23,690 nucleotides of DNA from a virus. The translations under genes and the position numbers were made by a program. Of this stretch, positions 13,962-21,163 are shown one piece after another; the stretch's first letter is position 1, and each line of letters starts with the position of its first letter. Location: the IMG/VR virus record IMGVR_UViG_3300028840_003425, positions 1 to 23,690 of that record; one strand, given 5' to 3'. The notes below the pieces were generated by a model that saw only the letters and a program-made list of their open reading frames with translations, was not told where the DNA came from and did no database searches.

Positions 13962-14856
13962 TTTAAATATTAAAAATTTTCAAAGTCATGAAAATACTAA
14001 TTTAAGCTTTCATAAAAATATAAATGTTATTGTTGGTAAGAGCGATTCTGGTAAAACTGCGATTATAAGAGCTTTAAATTGGTTGCTAAAAAATAGACCT
14101 GCTGGAGATAGTTTTATACAATTTAATAAAGATAAAATTATAGTAGAATTAAAAATAAATGATAATAAAATAAAAAAAATAAAATCTAAAAAAGAAAATA
14201 AATATATTATAGATAAAAAAACTTATAAAGCTTTTGGTGCTGATGTGCCTGATGATGTTAATAATATTACATTATTTAATCCCATCAATATTCAATATCA
14301 ATTAGACCCTCCTTTTTTACTCAGCAAGAGTCCTGGTGAAATTAGTAAGTATATAAATAAAATAATTAAATTTGATGTTATTGATGAGGCTTTGTTTGAT
14401 GCTGAGAAAATGAAAAGAGAATATAAAAATGAAGAAAAAATATTAAAAGAACAAGTTGAAGATTATACTAATAAAATGAACAATTTAAATTGGTTAGAAA
14501 AAGCAATTAAAGAATTTAATAAATTAAATATTAAATACAATAATTATTTAAAAGAAGAAGATAAAAATAAAAAATTTTTCAATACAATAATATCATTAAA
14601 AAATATAGATGAAGAAATAAAAGAAATAAATAAAATATTAAAAATAAAAAATAAAGTAGACATATTATTTAAAGATGCTGATAATCATAAAAAACAAAAA
14701 AAGAAAAATGAAATATTAAATAATATGATAATTAACATAAAATCAGTACAAGAATCTATTGATAAAAAAACTAATAAAATTAAAAATCTAAAAAATAAAT
14801 TAGATGAAATTATGCCGAATATTTGTCCATTGTGTGGTAATAAATATGAAAAATAA
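13951..14856 (+). CDS. SbcC/RecF-like half ATPase ending in a CPLC zinc-hook motif
   Basis: 301 residues. Residues 1-45: LNIKNFQSHENTNLSFHKN and Walker A GKSDSGKT (29-36), as in SbcC/Rad50. Next, a Q-loop region (INIQYQLDPPFLLSKSPGE), a coiled coil from about 150 to 285, and at the very end CPLCG (Cys292, Cys295), like the zinc hook at the tip of Rad50. No signature motif or Walker B is present: the second half of a normal SbcC is absent. Such half proteins are common in phages, so this is likely a genuine short form rather than a break. It may bind DNA ends with partners, but ATP hydrolysis by it alone is doubtful. Confidence 0.8.
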   Translation: MISNLNIKNFQSHENTNLSFHKNINVIVGKSDSGKTAIIRALNWLLKNRPAGDSFIQFNKDKIIVELKINDNKIKKIKSKKENKYIIDKKTYKAFGADVPDDVNNITLFNPINIQYQLDPPFLLSKSPGEISKYINKIIKFDVIDEALFDAEKMKREYKNEEKILKEQVEDYTNKMNNLNWLEKAIKEFNKLNIKYNNYLKEEDKNKKFFNTIISLKNIDEEIKEINKILKIKNKVDILFKDADNHKKQKKKNEILNNMIINIKSVQESIDKKTNKIKNLKNKLDEIMPNICPLCGNKYEK

Positions 14857-15934
14857 TAAATTTATAGTTAATGGCTCTAATACTAATCACAACACACATC
14901 CAGATAATCCAATGAGCCCTATAAAAAAATTATATAGATACATAAAATTATATTACAAAAAATATAAAGATTTTCCATCCTTCAATAATATGCGAAAACA
15001 TTTAGATGTACAAAGATATAAATTGATAGAATTATTAAGAAATTTAGAGCATAGAAATTTAATTATAAGAAAAGTAAGCCATTATTATTTACCAGAAATG
15101 CTTCAAGAAAAAGATAATGATGTTAAAGAAATAAAGATAAATAAAAAGAAAACAAAAAAAATACAATTAAACAAAGCTATTTTAATATTTAAAATATTTT
15201 GTGCTATTATTGGATTTATTACATTTTATATTAGTATTATTTATAGTTATAAATGGTTTAGAAATTTATTAAATATTCCTAATTCTATATTATTTAGTTT
15301 TGCTATTGTTGGATTTTTAATAATCAGTTTTGAATTAATTATATATTTTGTGAATAATAAAAAATATATAATAAGCAGTTTATTTATTTTTTTATGGATA
15401 ATTACTACATTATTCAGTATGTCTAGCACATTAGCAGGACAGCAAAAAGAAATGTTAAAAACTAAAATTAAAAATTATGATATTGAAGCTAATAATAAAT
15501 TAATTATACTTAATGAAATAGATAAACAAATAAATGAAACTGAAACTGAAATAAAAGCAAAAAGAATTGAACGAACTAAATTATTACAATTTTTAAATTC
15601 TATAGATAATTATGAAGAAAATAAAAAACAATATAAAGATATAAATTATAGAATTTATTTAAAAAATAAAGATTTAAAAGAAATGTCAATTAAATTAACT
15701 GAATTAAAAAATAAAAAAATAAGTATGTTAAATAAAGGTTTAAATTTAGATAAAAAAGAAGAAGTTGATTTTTTTAAATGGTTAGAGACTATATTTAAAA
15801 TTAAAGATTATATATTTCAATTTTGGTTATATTTATTTCCTGCTATATTTATAGATTTAATATGTCCTATTTGTTTTAGTATAGTATTTTTTTTAAGAGG
15901 AGTAAAAAATGAGCACAGTACAAAAAATCAATAG
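14846..15934 (+). CDS. Winged-helix, four-TM, coiled-coil membrane protein
   Basis: 362 residues from the ATG at 14846, which overlaps the SbcC stop; an in-frame ATG at 14804 has no ribosome binding site. Residues 24-82 look like a LexA/GntR-type winged helix (SPIKKLYRYIKLYYKKYKDF, then DVQRYKLIELLRNLEHRNLI). Then come a basic linker, membrane helices at 110-134, 147-169 and 174-194, a long coiled coil (200-300) and a last helix at 325-350. A cytoplasmic DNA-binding head on a membrane stem is an unusual architecture for a phage. It might tether DNA or a regulator to the membrane. Family unknown. The next gene starts inside its 3' end. Confidence 0.65.
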   Translation: MKNNKFIVNGSNTNHNTHPDNPMSPIKKLYRYIKLYYKKYKDFPSFNNMRKHLDVQRYKLIELLRNLEHRNLIIRKVSHYYLPEMLQEKDNDVKEIKINKKKTKKIQLNKAILIFKIFCAIIGFITFYISIIYSYKWFRNLLNIPNSILFSFAIVGFLIISFELIIYFVNNKKYIISSLFIFLWIITTLFSMSSTLAGQQKEMLKTKIKNYDIEANNKLIILNEIDKQINETETEIKAKRIERTKLLQFLNSIDNYEENKKQYKDINYRIYLKNKDLKEMSIKLTELKNKKISMLNKGLNLDKKEEVDFFKWLETIFKIKDYIFQFWLYLFPAIFIDLICPICFSIVFFLRGVKNEHSTKNQ

Positions 15935-16073
15935 TCCTTCTATTTTAAAAAATTGTATTTATAAAAATGGTAATTTTTGTAAATTTAGTAAATTTAAACC
16001 TCCTAATTGTAATTTTTATAAAAATCCAGGTTTTTGTATTGTAGATGAGATTATAAAAAATTTTAAAAAATAG
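15909..16073 (+). CDS. Cys-rich small protein with duplicated motif, 54 aa
   Basis: ATG at 15909 behind AAGAGGAG, overlapping the preceding gene by 26 nt. The 54 residues contain four Cys in an internal repeat: NCIYKNGNFC and NCNFYKNPGFC, that is N-C-x-(x)-Y-K-N-x-x-F-C twice. The spacing suggests a small zinc- or disulfide-stabilised knot. Basic overall (KFSKFK, IIKNFKK). The gene is clearly placed and has a good ribosome binding site, but I know no family. It is followed within 20 nt by a structured RNA region. Confidence 0.55.
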   Translation: MSTVQKINSPSILKNCIYKNGNFCKFSKFKPPNCNFYKNPGFCIVDEIIKNFKK

Positions 16074-16084
16074 AGGAGATAAAA

Positions 16085-16152
16085 AAACATGCAAAATGGT
16101 AATATAATGATATTGCCTCCCCCCCTACTCCAGTTTTGCATGTTTCTGGAGT
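16085..16152 (+). ncRNA. Structured C-rich leader/attenuator-like element
   Basis: Strand 16085-16096 (AAACATGCAAAA) is exactly complementary to 16134-16145, a 12-bp stem that hides the ATG of the 24-codon ORF. ACTCCAG (16127-16133) pairs with CTGGAGT (16146-16152) as a 7-bp hairpin followed by TTATTTTAT, like a weak terminator; its loop is the 3' arm of the first stem. CCTCCCCCCC (16116-16125) can pair with GAGGAG (16073-16078), the local ribosome binding site. Several competing folds are possible, as in attenuators and riboswitches. Complementarity is seen; function is inferred. Confidence 0.5.
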
Positions 16153-16163
16153 TTATTTTATAA
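16089..16163 (+). CDS. 24-codon ORF with a Pro triplet (possible leader peptide)
   Basis: MQNGNIMILPPPLLQFCMFL and four more residues, ending TAA. It has a ribosome binding site (GAGGAG) 10 nt upstream, but the start codon is inside a 12-bp stem. The triple Pro, coded by part of a C-tract, is a ribosome-stalling type of sequence. Together with the surrounding hairpins it looks like a leader peptide regulating downstream genes (154-aa protein, histidine kinase). It could also be a chance ORF in a terminator. Confidence 0.35.
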   Translation: MQNGNIMILPPPLLQFCMFLEFIL

Positions 16164-16173
16164 GGAAATAATT

Positions 16174-16245
16174 GTGCAATATTTATTACAATTTTTGATT
16201 ATTATTGTTTTTATTATTTTTGTGTATATATTTAATGAAATATAA
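16174..16245 (+). CDS. 23-aa single-TM micropeptide (GTG start)
   Basis: GTG at 16174 behind TAAGGAAATAATT. It codes for a 23-residue, almost wholly hydrophobic peptide (QYLLQFLIIIVFIIFVYIF, then NEI), long enough for one membrane crossing. The next gene has its own AAGGAGA 9 nt after this stop. Very short TM peptides in bacteria and phages are often type I toxins or regulators of membrane proteins; here a histidine kinase lies 480 nt downstream. With no homology to lean on, confidence is modest. Confidence 0.4.
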   Translation: MQYLLQFLIIIVFIIFVYIFNEI

Positions 16246-16262
16246 TTTTTTAAGGAGAAGAT

Positions 16263-16727
16263 ATGAAATTAAGTAAAAAAGAATTAAAAGACATTATTTT
16301 GTTAGTAGGAGGTGATAAAAATAGCGAAGTACAGCAATATATTGTTGCTTTGGCTTTTGCTGCTGAATGTGATGATGCTAAGGAATGTGCTTGTTTAGCT
16401 TTATCAACATTTTTAAGTGAATTAAATAATCCAGATTTATTTCCTCTAACTACTGATAAGAGTTATGATGCTTTAATTCGCTTAAGACCTTTAGAGATAA
16501 TTTATTTAGGTTATAATGGTAATAAATTTATTGTTGATAAGGGGATGAGTGTTTTGGGAATGGTGTCTATTGGAAGTTATAAAAAAGACAAACAAAAATA
16601 TCCTAAAATTACAATGGATATGGATGTTGAAGAAAAAAGATTATTACAGATAGCAAAAAGATTACCAAACTCATTATTAGATACAATAATTCCACCAGAT
16701 ATGGCTCCAAAAAAATGGTGGAATTAA
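16263..16727 (+). CDS. Hypothetical protein, 154 aa, coupled to histidine kinase
   Basis: 154 residues behind TTAAGGAGAAGAT. N-terminal helices (KKELKDIILLVGGDKNSE, IVALAFAAECDDAKECACLA) with three Cys are followed by a mixed region (RPLEIIYLGYNGNKFIVDKG, MSVLGMVSIGSYKK) and a C-terminus with PPDMAPKKWWN. Soluble; no known domain. Its stop codon is directly followed by the ATG of the histidine kinase with no gap, so the two are co-translated and likely work together, perhaps as signal partner or substrate. That is inference. Confidence 0.6.
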   Translation: MKLSKKELKDIILLVGGDKNSEVQQYIVALAFAAECDDAKECACLALSTFLSELNNPDLFPLTTDKSYDALIRLRPLEIIYLGYNGNKFIVDKGMSVLGMVSIGSYKKDKQKYPKITMDMDVEEKRLLQIAKRLPNSLLDTIIPPDMAPKKWWN

Positions 16728-17939
16728 ATGAATTTAAATGTTGATTATGATGATATTCATAAAAGAATGCAAGTTTTAGTAGGAATATTAGTTACTTCGA
16801 TTTTATTTATAATAGCAACTAATAATCTATTTAGAATAATAATCAACAAATTAAAATTTACTCATTTATATAGTCATGTTATTTTGTTATATATTTGTTG
16901 TATAATATTATTCATGACTATATTTTTTATTAATAAATACATGCAAATTATACAATTATTGTGTTTTATGTTCATACTTATTTTGAGTGTTTATGAAACT
17001 TTATTGGGTGATTTTCACGATGTACTTTTTTTGACATTAGTAAGCACATATTTTATAAAATATCATATTGTAAAGAAAAATTTAATTTTTAATTTAATAA
17101 TTATTTTTATAATATATTGTTTTTTATTGTTTGTAAAAATTATATTTTTCAATAAATTCGATGAATCATTTTTTCAAATAATAAATAAAATAATAACTTC
17201 AGTTGGAGTTTTTATATTATTTAATGGCGCTTATTATTTTGAACAAAAAATTATAAATCAAATATTATTACAAGATCAGGTATTAATTAGTATAGGCAAA
17301 CAATCAGCAATGTTAATGCATAATATTAAAAATTCATTATATAAAATAACTGCGCTAGATGATTCTTTGTCACAAGATGATGATATAATTGAACACCTTA
17401 GAATGAGAACTGCATTGGTTGATGATGTAATATTTAAAGTTAGGGATGCGACCGACAGAATAACTTCTAATAATTTAATTCCGAATAAAGTTTCAATAAA
17501 TGAAATAATAAGAAAAATTAAAAATAGTTTTATGCTTGATAAAAAAAATAGTGATATCAATATTATTATAAAAGATAATCATATTATTATAGTAAATGGA
17601 ATATATATAATAATTTTTTATATGATTAATAATATAATTATAAATTCAATACAAGCTAATGCAAAAAAAATAGTAATAGAAACTATTGAAGAAGATAAAT
17701 ATAATGTTTTGAAAATAAAAGACTGGGGCGATGGAAATAAAATATGTAATAAATGTTCAGATAAAAAATGTATAAATTGTAAAAAATATAGAGCTGGCAA
17801 AACTACAAAAAAACAAGGTACTGGATTAGGGATAATTAATGTGCAAGAGACGATGAATGAATTAAATGGCAAAATGTTAATAAATACTAAATTAAAAAAA
17901 GGTACAACTATATATTTATATTTTAGGAGGACAAAATGA
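16728..17939 (+). CDS. Membrane sensor histidine kinase with Cys4 insert
   Basis: 403 residues. About six membrane helices fill residues 15-166. A dimerisation/phosphoacceptor helix follows with MLMHNIKNSLYKI, His198 in an H-x-x-K-N-x-L box like NtrB-type kinases. The ATPase domain has an N-box (NNIIINSIQANAKK), G1 DWGDG (332-336) and G2 GTGLG (364-368). Between G1 and G2, in the ATP lid, is a C-x2-C-x4-C-x2-C cluster (Cys340-Cys351), probably zinc-binding. All core elements look intact, so autophosphorylation is plausible. There is no receiver domain or response regulator in the window. Histidine kinases are rare in phages; it might signal into a host two-component pathway. Confidence 0.85.
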   Translation: MNLNVDYDDIHKRMQVLVGILVTSILFIIATNNLFRIIINKLKFTHLYSHVILLYICCIILFMTIFFINKYMQIIQLLCFMFILILSVYETLLGDFHDVLFLTLVSTYFIKYHIVKKNLIFNLIIIFIIYCFLLFVKIIFFNKFDESFFQIINKIITSVGVFILFNGAYYFEQKIINQILLQDQVLISIGKQSAMLMHNIKNSLYKITALDDSLSQDDDIIEHLRMRTALVDDVIFKVRDATDRITSNNLIPNKVSINEIIRKIKNSFMLDKKNSDINIIIKDNHIIIVNGIYIIIFYMINNIIINSIQANAKKIVIETIEEDKYNVLKIKDWGDGNKICNKCSDKKCINCKKYRAGKTTKKQGTGLGIINVQETMNELNGKMLINTKLKKGTTIYLYFRRTK

Positions 17940-18160
17940 TCAGGATTTATTATGCAAATGATGAGGAAATTGGTTCAGTTAATTTTAAAATGTGTCCTTA
18001 TCACCCTTTAAATATTGGACAAAAATTAAATTTTATTTCTTGTATAAATAAAAACGTTAAAAATTATAAATATGAAATAATTGATATTGAAACTGAAATT
18101 TCTGTAAACGGATATAATGTTATAGAAACTGTGGAAAGGGTGTATTTATCGCTTATATAA
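17936..18160 (+). CDS. Hypothetical beta-rich protein, 74 aa
   Basis: 74 residues; the ATG overlaps the kinase stop (ATGA), behind TTAGGAGGAC. The sequence is compact and beta-rich with two Cys (YHPLNIGQKLNFISCINK, YEIIDIETEISVNGYNVIET). It resembles small phage proteins with a single beta-barrel, but no family can be named. It is the last gene of the plus-strand half; its final 15 nt overlap the end of the minus-strand micropeptide gene. Confidence 0.55.
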   Translation: MIRIYYANDEEIGSVNFKMCPYHPLNIGQKLNFISCINKNVKNYKYEIIDIETEISVNGYNVIETVERVYLSLI

Positions 18161-18214
18161 TAAAACAACTGCAATTATAGTTAATATAATTATAAAAATA
18201 ATAACATATACCAT
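18146..18214 (-). CDS. 22-aa single-TM micropeptide
   Basis: The minus strand reads MVYVIIFIIILTIIAVVLLY then KR and stop. It has an excellent ribosome binding site (AATAGGAGTTGT) that overlaps the stop of the upstream STAS-like gene. One membrane helix with a positive end is all there is. It is the last gene of the minus-strand operon and overlaps the convergent gene by 15 nt. Its resemblance to the 23-aa peptide at 16174 is only in size and hydrophobicity. Confidence 0.5.
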   Translation of the reverse strand: MVYVIIFIIILTIIAVVLLYKR

Positions 18215-18225
18215 TACAACTCCTA

Positions 18226-18627
18226 TTATTCATCTCCGAAAGGTTTTACACCTTGGTGCCATAATAGTTCTTCGGCAAGTTTCATACTTCTTACTATCTC
18301 TATAGTTATTTGGCTTAATTCTTGATATTTTTGTATTCCTAATTTTGTAAACCCTATGCCTCTCACAATAAATATTATCATTTCTAATTTTAATTCAAGT
18401 AATTGAATGTCGATCTCATCCAATAACCAATGTATTTGTACATCTGAAGCCATATAAGAATCCTTAACATCACTAATTATATATTTAGCTCCTCTTTCTT
18501 TTATTATTTTTATAGTTTCGTTTATAGCTTCTTTAAAATTATTTTGATTTAATTCATCTCTCCAAGTTTGCATAACAGCATTCCATTTTTTTAAATAAAA
18601 AACACTACAATTATCATTTTCTATCAT
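18226..18627 (-). CDS. STAS/SpoIIAA-like domain protein
   Basis: 133 residues. The order WRDELNQNNFKEAINETIKII, then RGAKYIISDVKDSYMASDVQ, IHWLLDEI and LELKLEMIIFIV matches, from memory, a STAS-like family. In that family, a helix, a strand with LvDv(s/r), xx-s-x-e-(d/v)-Q-x-W and a second strand (glkkiAvV) form a small alpha/beta fold, ending in eeAl.WL (here KLAEELLWHQ). STAS-type proteins work in partner-switching with anti-sigma kinases or as small ligand sensors. Such a gene in a tail operon is unusual. The start overlaps the previous gene's stop (ATGA). Fold call moderate; function open. Confidence 0.55.
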   Translation of the reverse strand: MIENDNCSVFYLKKWNAVMQTWRDELNQNNFKEAINETIKIIKERGAKYIISDVKDSYMASDVQIHWLLDEIDIQLLELKLEMIIFIVRGIGFTKLGIQKYQELSQITIEIVRSMKLAEELLWHQGVKPFGDE

Positions 18628-19364
18628 TTTATACTCTTTTCTAAATAAGATATATCATATTTACTTTCAATAACTACATTATAATAATTAATTAGATGAT
18701 TTACTAATTCAGTAGCTACATGTAATAATCCAAATTTTCCTTTCATATATGCTTCAGCCCCTCCAAAATTATTACTCATAGCATATTCTTCAATCGTATC
18801 TAAAAAATCCATTATTGTATTTCTACTTTTATCTTTTAATATTTCATAATCTCTTGGACTTTGGAATATAAATTTATTTAGTCTTGGAAAAACTGTATCA
18901 TAGTATAATGGTACAAGTTCTTCTTTTACATTTTTGAATTCACTATAATTTTTATTAGATTCAAAAAATATCATTATCCTTCTTTTTAATTTAACCATAT
19001 AGCATTCATCTTTACCAACATAACTATTAGCTAATATTATATATTTATCTTTTTCTACACTAATTTGTAATTTTTCTGCAGTAATACGCATAAAATAACT
19101 GGCCTCACTAAATGTTCTCATGGCCATTTTAATTTCATCAAGCATCAATTTTTGTATTTCTAATTTTTCTTTTTCAATTAATTTTTTATGTTCTTCTTCT
19201 GCAATTTTTTGTTTATTTTGTTTAAAATATAAAAATTTATCTAAATATTTAGAAAAATATTTCACTATTAAATAAATAATTAAAATTATTATCAACAATA
19301 TTATTGTATTAAAAAATCCTATTTCTTGTATATATCTTATAATATCAAATTTTTCAAATTCCAA
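18624..19364 (-). CDS. TM-anchored coiled-coil protein, 246 aa
   Basis: 246 residues, behind AAGGATAAT on the minus strand. One membrane helix (16-37: GFFNTIILLIIILIIYLIVK) is followed by a charged coiled coil (about 48-80) and a soluble C-terminal domain of about 160 residues (EASYFMRITAEKL, ECYMVKLKRRIMIFFE, VVIESKYDISYLEKSIK). No known family recognised. The single N-terminal helix and coiled coil suggest a membrane-tethered cytoplasmic domain. It is coupled to the STAS-like gene by a 4-nt overlap and lies 4 nt after the tail protein, so all share one transcript. Confidence 0.6.
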   Translation of the reverse strand: MEFEKFDIIRYIQEIGFFNTIILLIIILIIYLIVKYFSKYLDKFLYFKQNKQKIAEEEHKKLIEKEKLEIQKLMLDEIKMAMRTFSEASYFMRITAEKLQISVEKDKYIILANSYVGKDECYMVKLKRRIMIFFESNKNYSEFKNVKEELVPLYYDTVFPRLNKFIFQSPRDYEILKDKSRNTIMDFLDTIEEYAMSNNFGGAEAYMKGKFGLLHVATELVNHLINYYNVVIESKYDISYLEKSIK

Positions 19365-19368
19365 AATA

Positions 19369-21144
19369 TTATCCTTGTCCGCTTATTGCCATTAAACATT
19401 TTCTTGAAGTTGCACCAGCTCCTCCTGGAAATGTTGCAGGTAAAGTACTATCATAAACACGTGGTATTGCATAAGCATGATTTGTAGTGGCAGTAGCTTC
19501 AGACTCATAAACACTAACAGAAGCATTAAAAGCAAATGCTAACCAATATCTTTTCCCCTCTACTAACATTATTGATTCAATAAGGTCTCTTATTACTTCA
19601 TTTCGTGTATTAGGTGTTGTTAATGTAAGTTCAGCTGTTTCTGCAATTTTCGTTCCTGGATAATATGCACCATTATCTGCATATATACCAACTATTCCTA
19701 AAGTTCCACCAGTAAAAGCAGCCATTCCAATTAACATCTTATCAATATTTGTGGTAGCTTTTGAATACCAAGAGTGCGCATATAAATAATTCGTAGTTGT
19801 TGCGGAAGCAGATGTATATGTAATTGTCTGTCCGGCGACATTAAAACCTTCAGTGTCTAAATAATTTTGACTTAAACTTGGAGCCTTCATTTTTGCAAAT
19901 ATACTGCTTGGAGTACTATCTGTATAAAATGTCCATAATACTCTATACCAATTGCCTCCAACTTGATATCTTGTATAATTTTTTGTAATTTCGAACATAG
20001 TTTCCAAATCTAATTGATCTGTTGCTAGGGTTGGTGACCATGTTGCTGGAATTGTTGGAGTTAGTGTACTTAAAGCTTGTAAACTTACAGCTAAAGTATC
20101 CTCTCTAATAACAACAAAATACCAAGCATCAGCAGTTAATCCACTTATAGCCCCTAAATTTTGTTGACTTATAGATGTACCAAAAATTATGCTTTGATTT
20201 AATGTTACATTTCCTCCAGTAACATAAAGCCTTCCAATAACATCATCACTAACAGTAGGATCAGCAAAACTTAAAGTTCCATTACCATCAGTTTGCATAA
20301 ATTCACCAGGTGCTCCATCTTCAATTGGAAAACTATATTTTTGAGGAAAATTATATAATAAAGGAGTAACGCTAGTTACAACAGAACTAGCCACAACGAA
20401 CTCAGCTATACACTTTTCATCACTAGAATTATAATAACCGCCTCTAACCTCATCTAAAGTAGGTGCATCAGTACTAGCTCCATAACTACCAGTATCAATA
20501 TTATTATCAATACTATTAGTATTTCCATCGCAAAACAAATACCAAGTACCGTCACTAATACTAGGAAAGCCCCCAGACCCCCATGTAAAAGTTCTATCAC
20601 TAGTTTCTATTATATCATATATAATATCATTACTATTAACAAATCTAAAACGACTATATTGCTTTACTGTGGGGGGGTTATTTCCATTTTGTACAACATC
20701 TAATCTTTCTCCAGTACCGAGTAACATTGATTCTTTTAATGGTCTATAAGTTCTTTCTTCCCATGCAGTACCATTCCAAAAAAATGTTATTTCCTCTCCT
20801 GGTGTAGTTACTTTTCCGTTTGGGTGTCCTGTTACATTTGCACTACTAGCTGCATCGTTAATTATAGTAATTTCGAATCCATCTCCATAACTACCTGGAT
20901 AAGTCAAAGCACAATCAGCACTTATAGTAGCTATTATTATTTGTCTTCTGGATGTACTTGGTATTACATAACTGGTGCCTGTTATACCTGTTACTACAGG
21001 ACTATATGCAGAATTAGTAATAACATATTCACTTATTTTATCCATTGTTATAGATTTATCTGTTAGACTTTGCCTATTGTGTAATATATCTGCTCCTGTT
21101 GGGGTTGTTGTAGGAGGCATATCACTTAATGTTCTATTTGCCAT
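19369..21144 (-). CDS. Tail fibre/appendage-like protein
   Basis: 591 residues, ATG behind AAAGGAGTAAAAAA. The N-terminus MANRTLSDMPPTTTPTGADI is typical of phage tail-fibre openings; the rest is rich in Thr, Ser, Gly and Asn with long beta-type segments (QIIIATISADCALTYPGSYG, GNGTLSFADPTVSDDVIGRL, LYAHSWYSKATTNI, TLGIVGIYADNGAYYPGTK). The C-terminal third looks like a jelly-roll carbohydrate-binding region. There is no chaperone gene directly after it. The downstream position relative to baseplate genes supports a receptor-binding or adhesion role. A G7/C7 homopolymer lies in the coding DNA (20671-20677). Confidence 0.75.
   Translation of the reverse strand: MANRTLSDMPPTTTPTGADILHNRQSLTDKSITMDKISEYVITNSAYSPVVTGITGTSYVIPSTSRRQIIIATISADCALTYPGSYGDGFEITIINDAASSANVTGHPNGKVTTPGEEITFFWNGTAWEERTYRPLKESMLLGTGERLDVVQNGNNPPTVKQYSRFRFVNSNDIIYDIIETSDRTFTWGSGGFPSISDGTWYLFCDGNTNSIDNNIDTGSYGASTDAPTLDEVRGGYYNSSDEKCIAEFVVASSVVTSVTPLLYNFPQKYSFPIEDGAPGEFMQTDGNGTLSFADPTVSDDVIGRLYVTGGNVTLNQSIIFGTSISQQNLGAISGLTADAWYFVVIREDTLAVSLQALSTLTPTIPATWSPTLATDQLDLETMFEITKNYTRYQVGGNWYRVLWTFYTDSTPSSIFAKMKAPSLSQNYLDTEGFNVAGQTITYTSASATTTNYLYAHSWYSKATTNIDKMLIGMAAFTGGTLGIVGIYADNGAYYPGTKIAETAELTLTTPNTRNEVIRDLIESIMLVEGKRYWLAFAFNASVSVYESEATATTNHAYAIPRVYDSTLPATFPGGAGATSRKCLMAISGQG
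20671..20677. repeat. G7 homopolymer in tail-fibre gene
   Basis: Seven G in a row on the plus strand (C7 in the gene) in an otherwise very AT-rich window; it codes for the Pro-Pro of NNPPTVK. Such tracts can slip during replication, which would switch the fibre gene off or truncate it. Confidence 0.6.
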
Positions 21145-21163
21145 TTTTTTACTCCTTTATTTA

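Noticed and set aside
14804-14845. Longer N-terminus of the membrane winged-helix protein from the ATG at 14804
   Set aside because: It overlaps the conserved CPLC end of the SbcC-like gene, has no ribosome binding site and its residues do not resemble a folded start.
13951-14856. SbcC-like gene as a broken gene
   Set aside because: Short forms ending at the zinc-hook Cys are common in phages, and no second half is found in any frame downstream.
18172-18191. AATTATA/TATAATT hairpin at the convergence point as a bidirectional terminator
   Set aside because: It is only 7 A-T pairs without a T-run and lies in the 22-aa gene; too weak to call.
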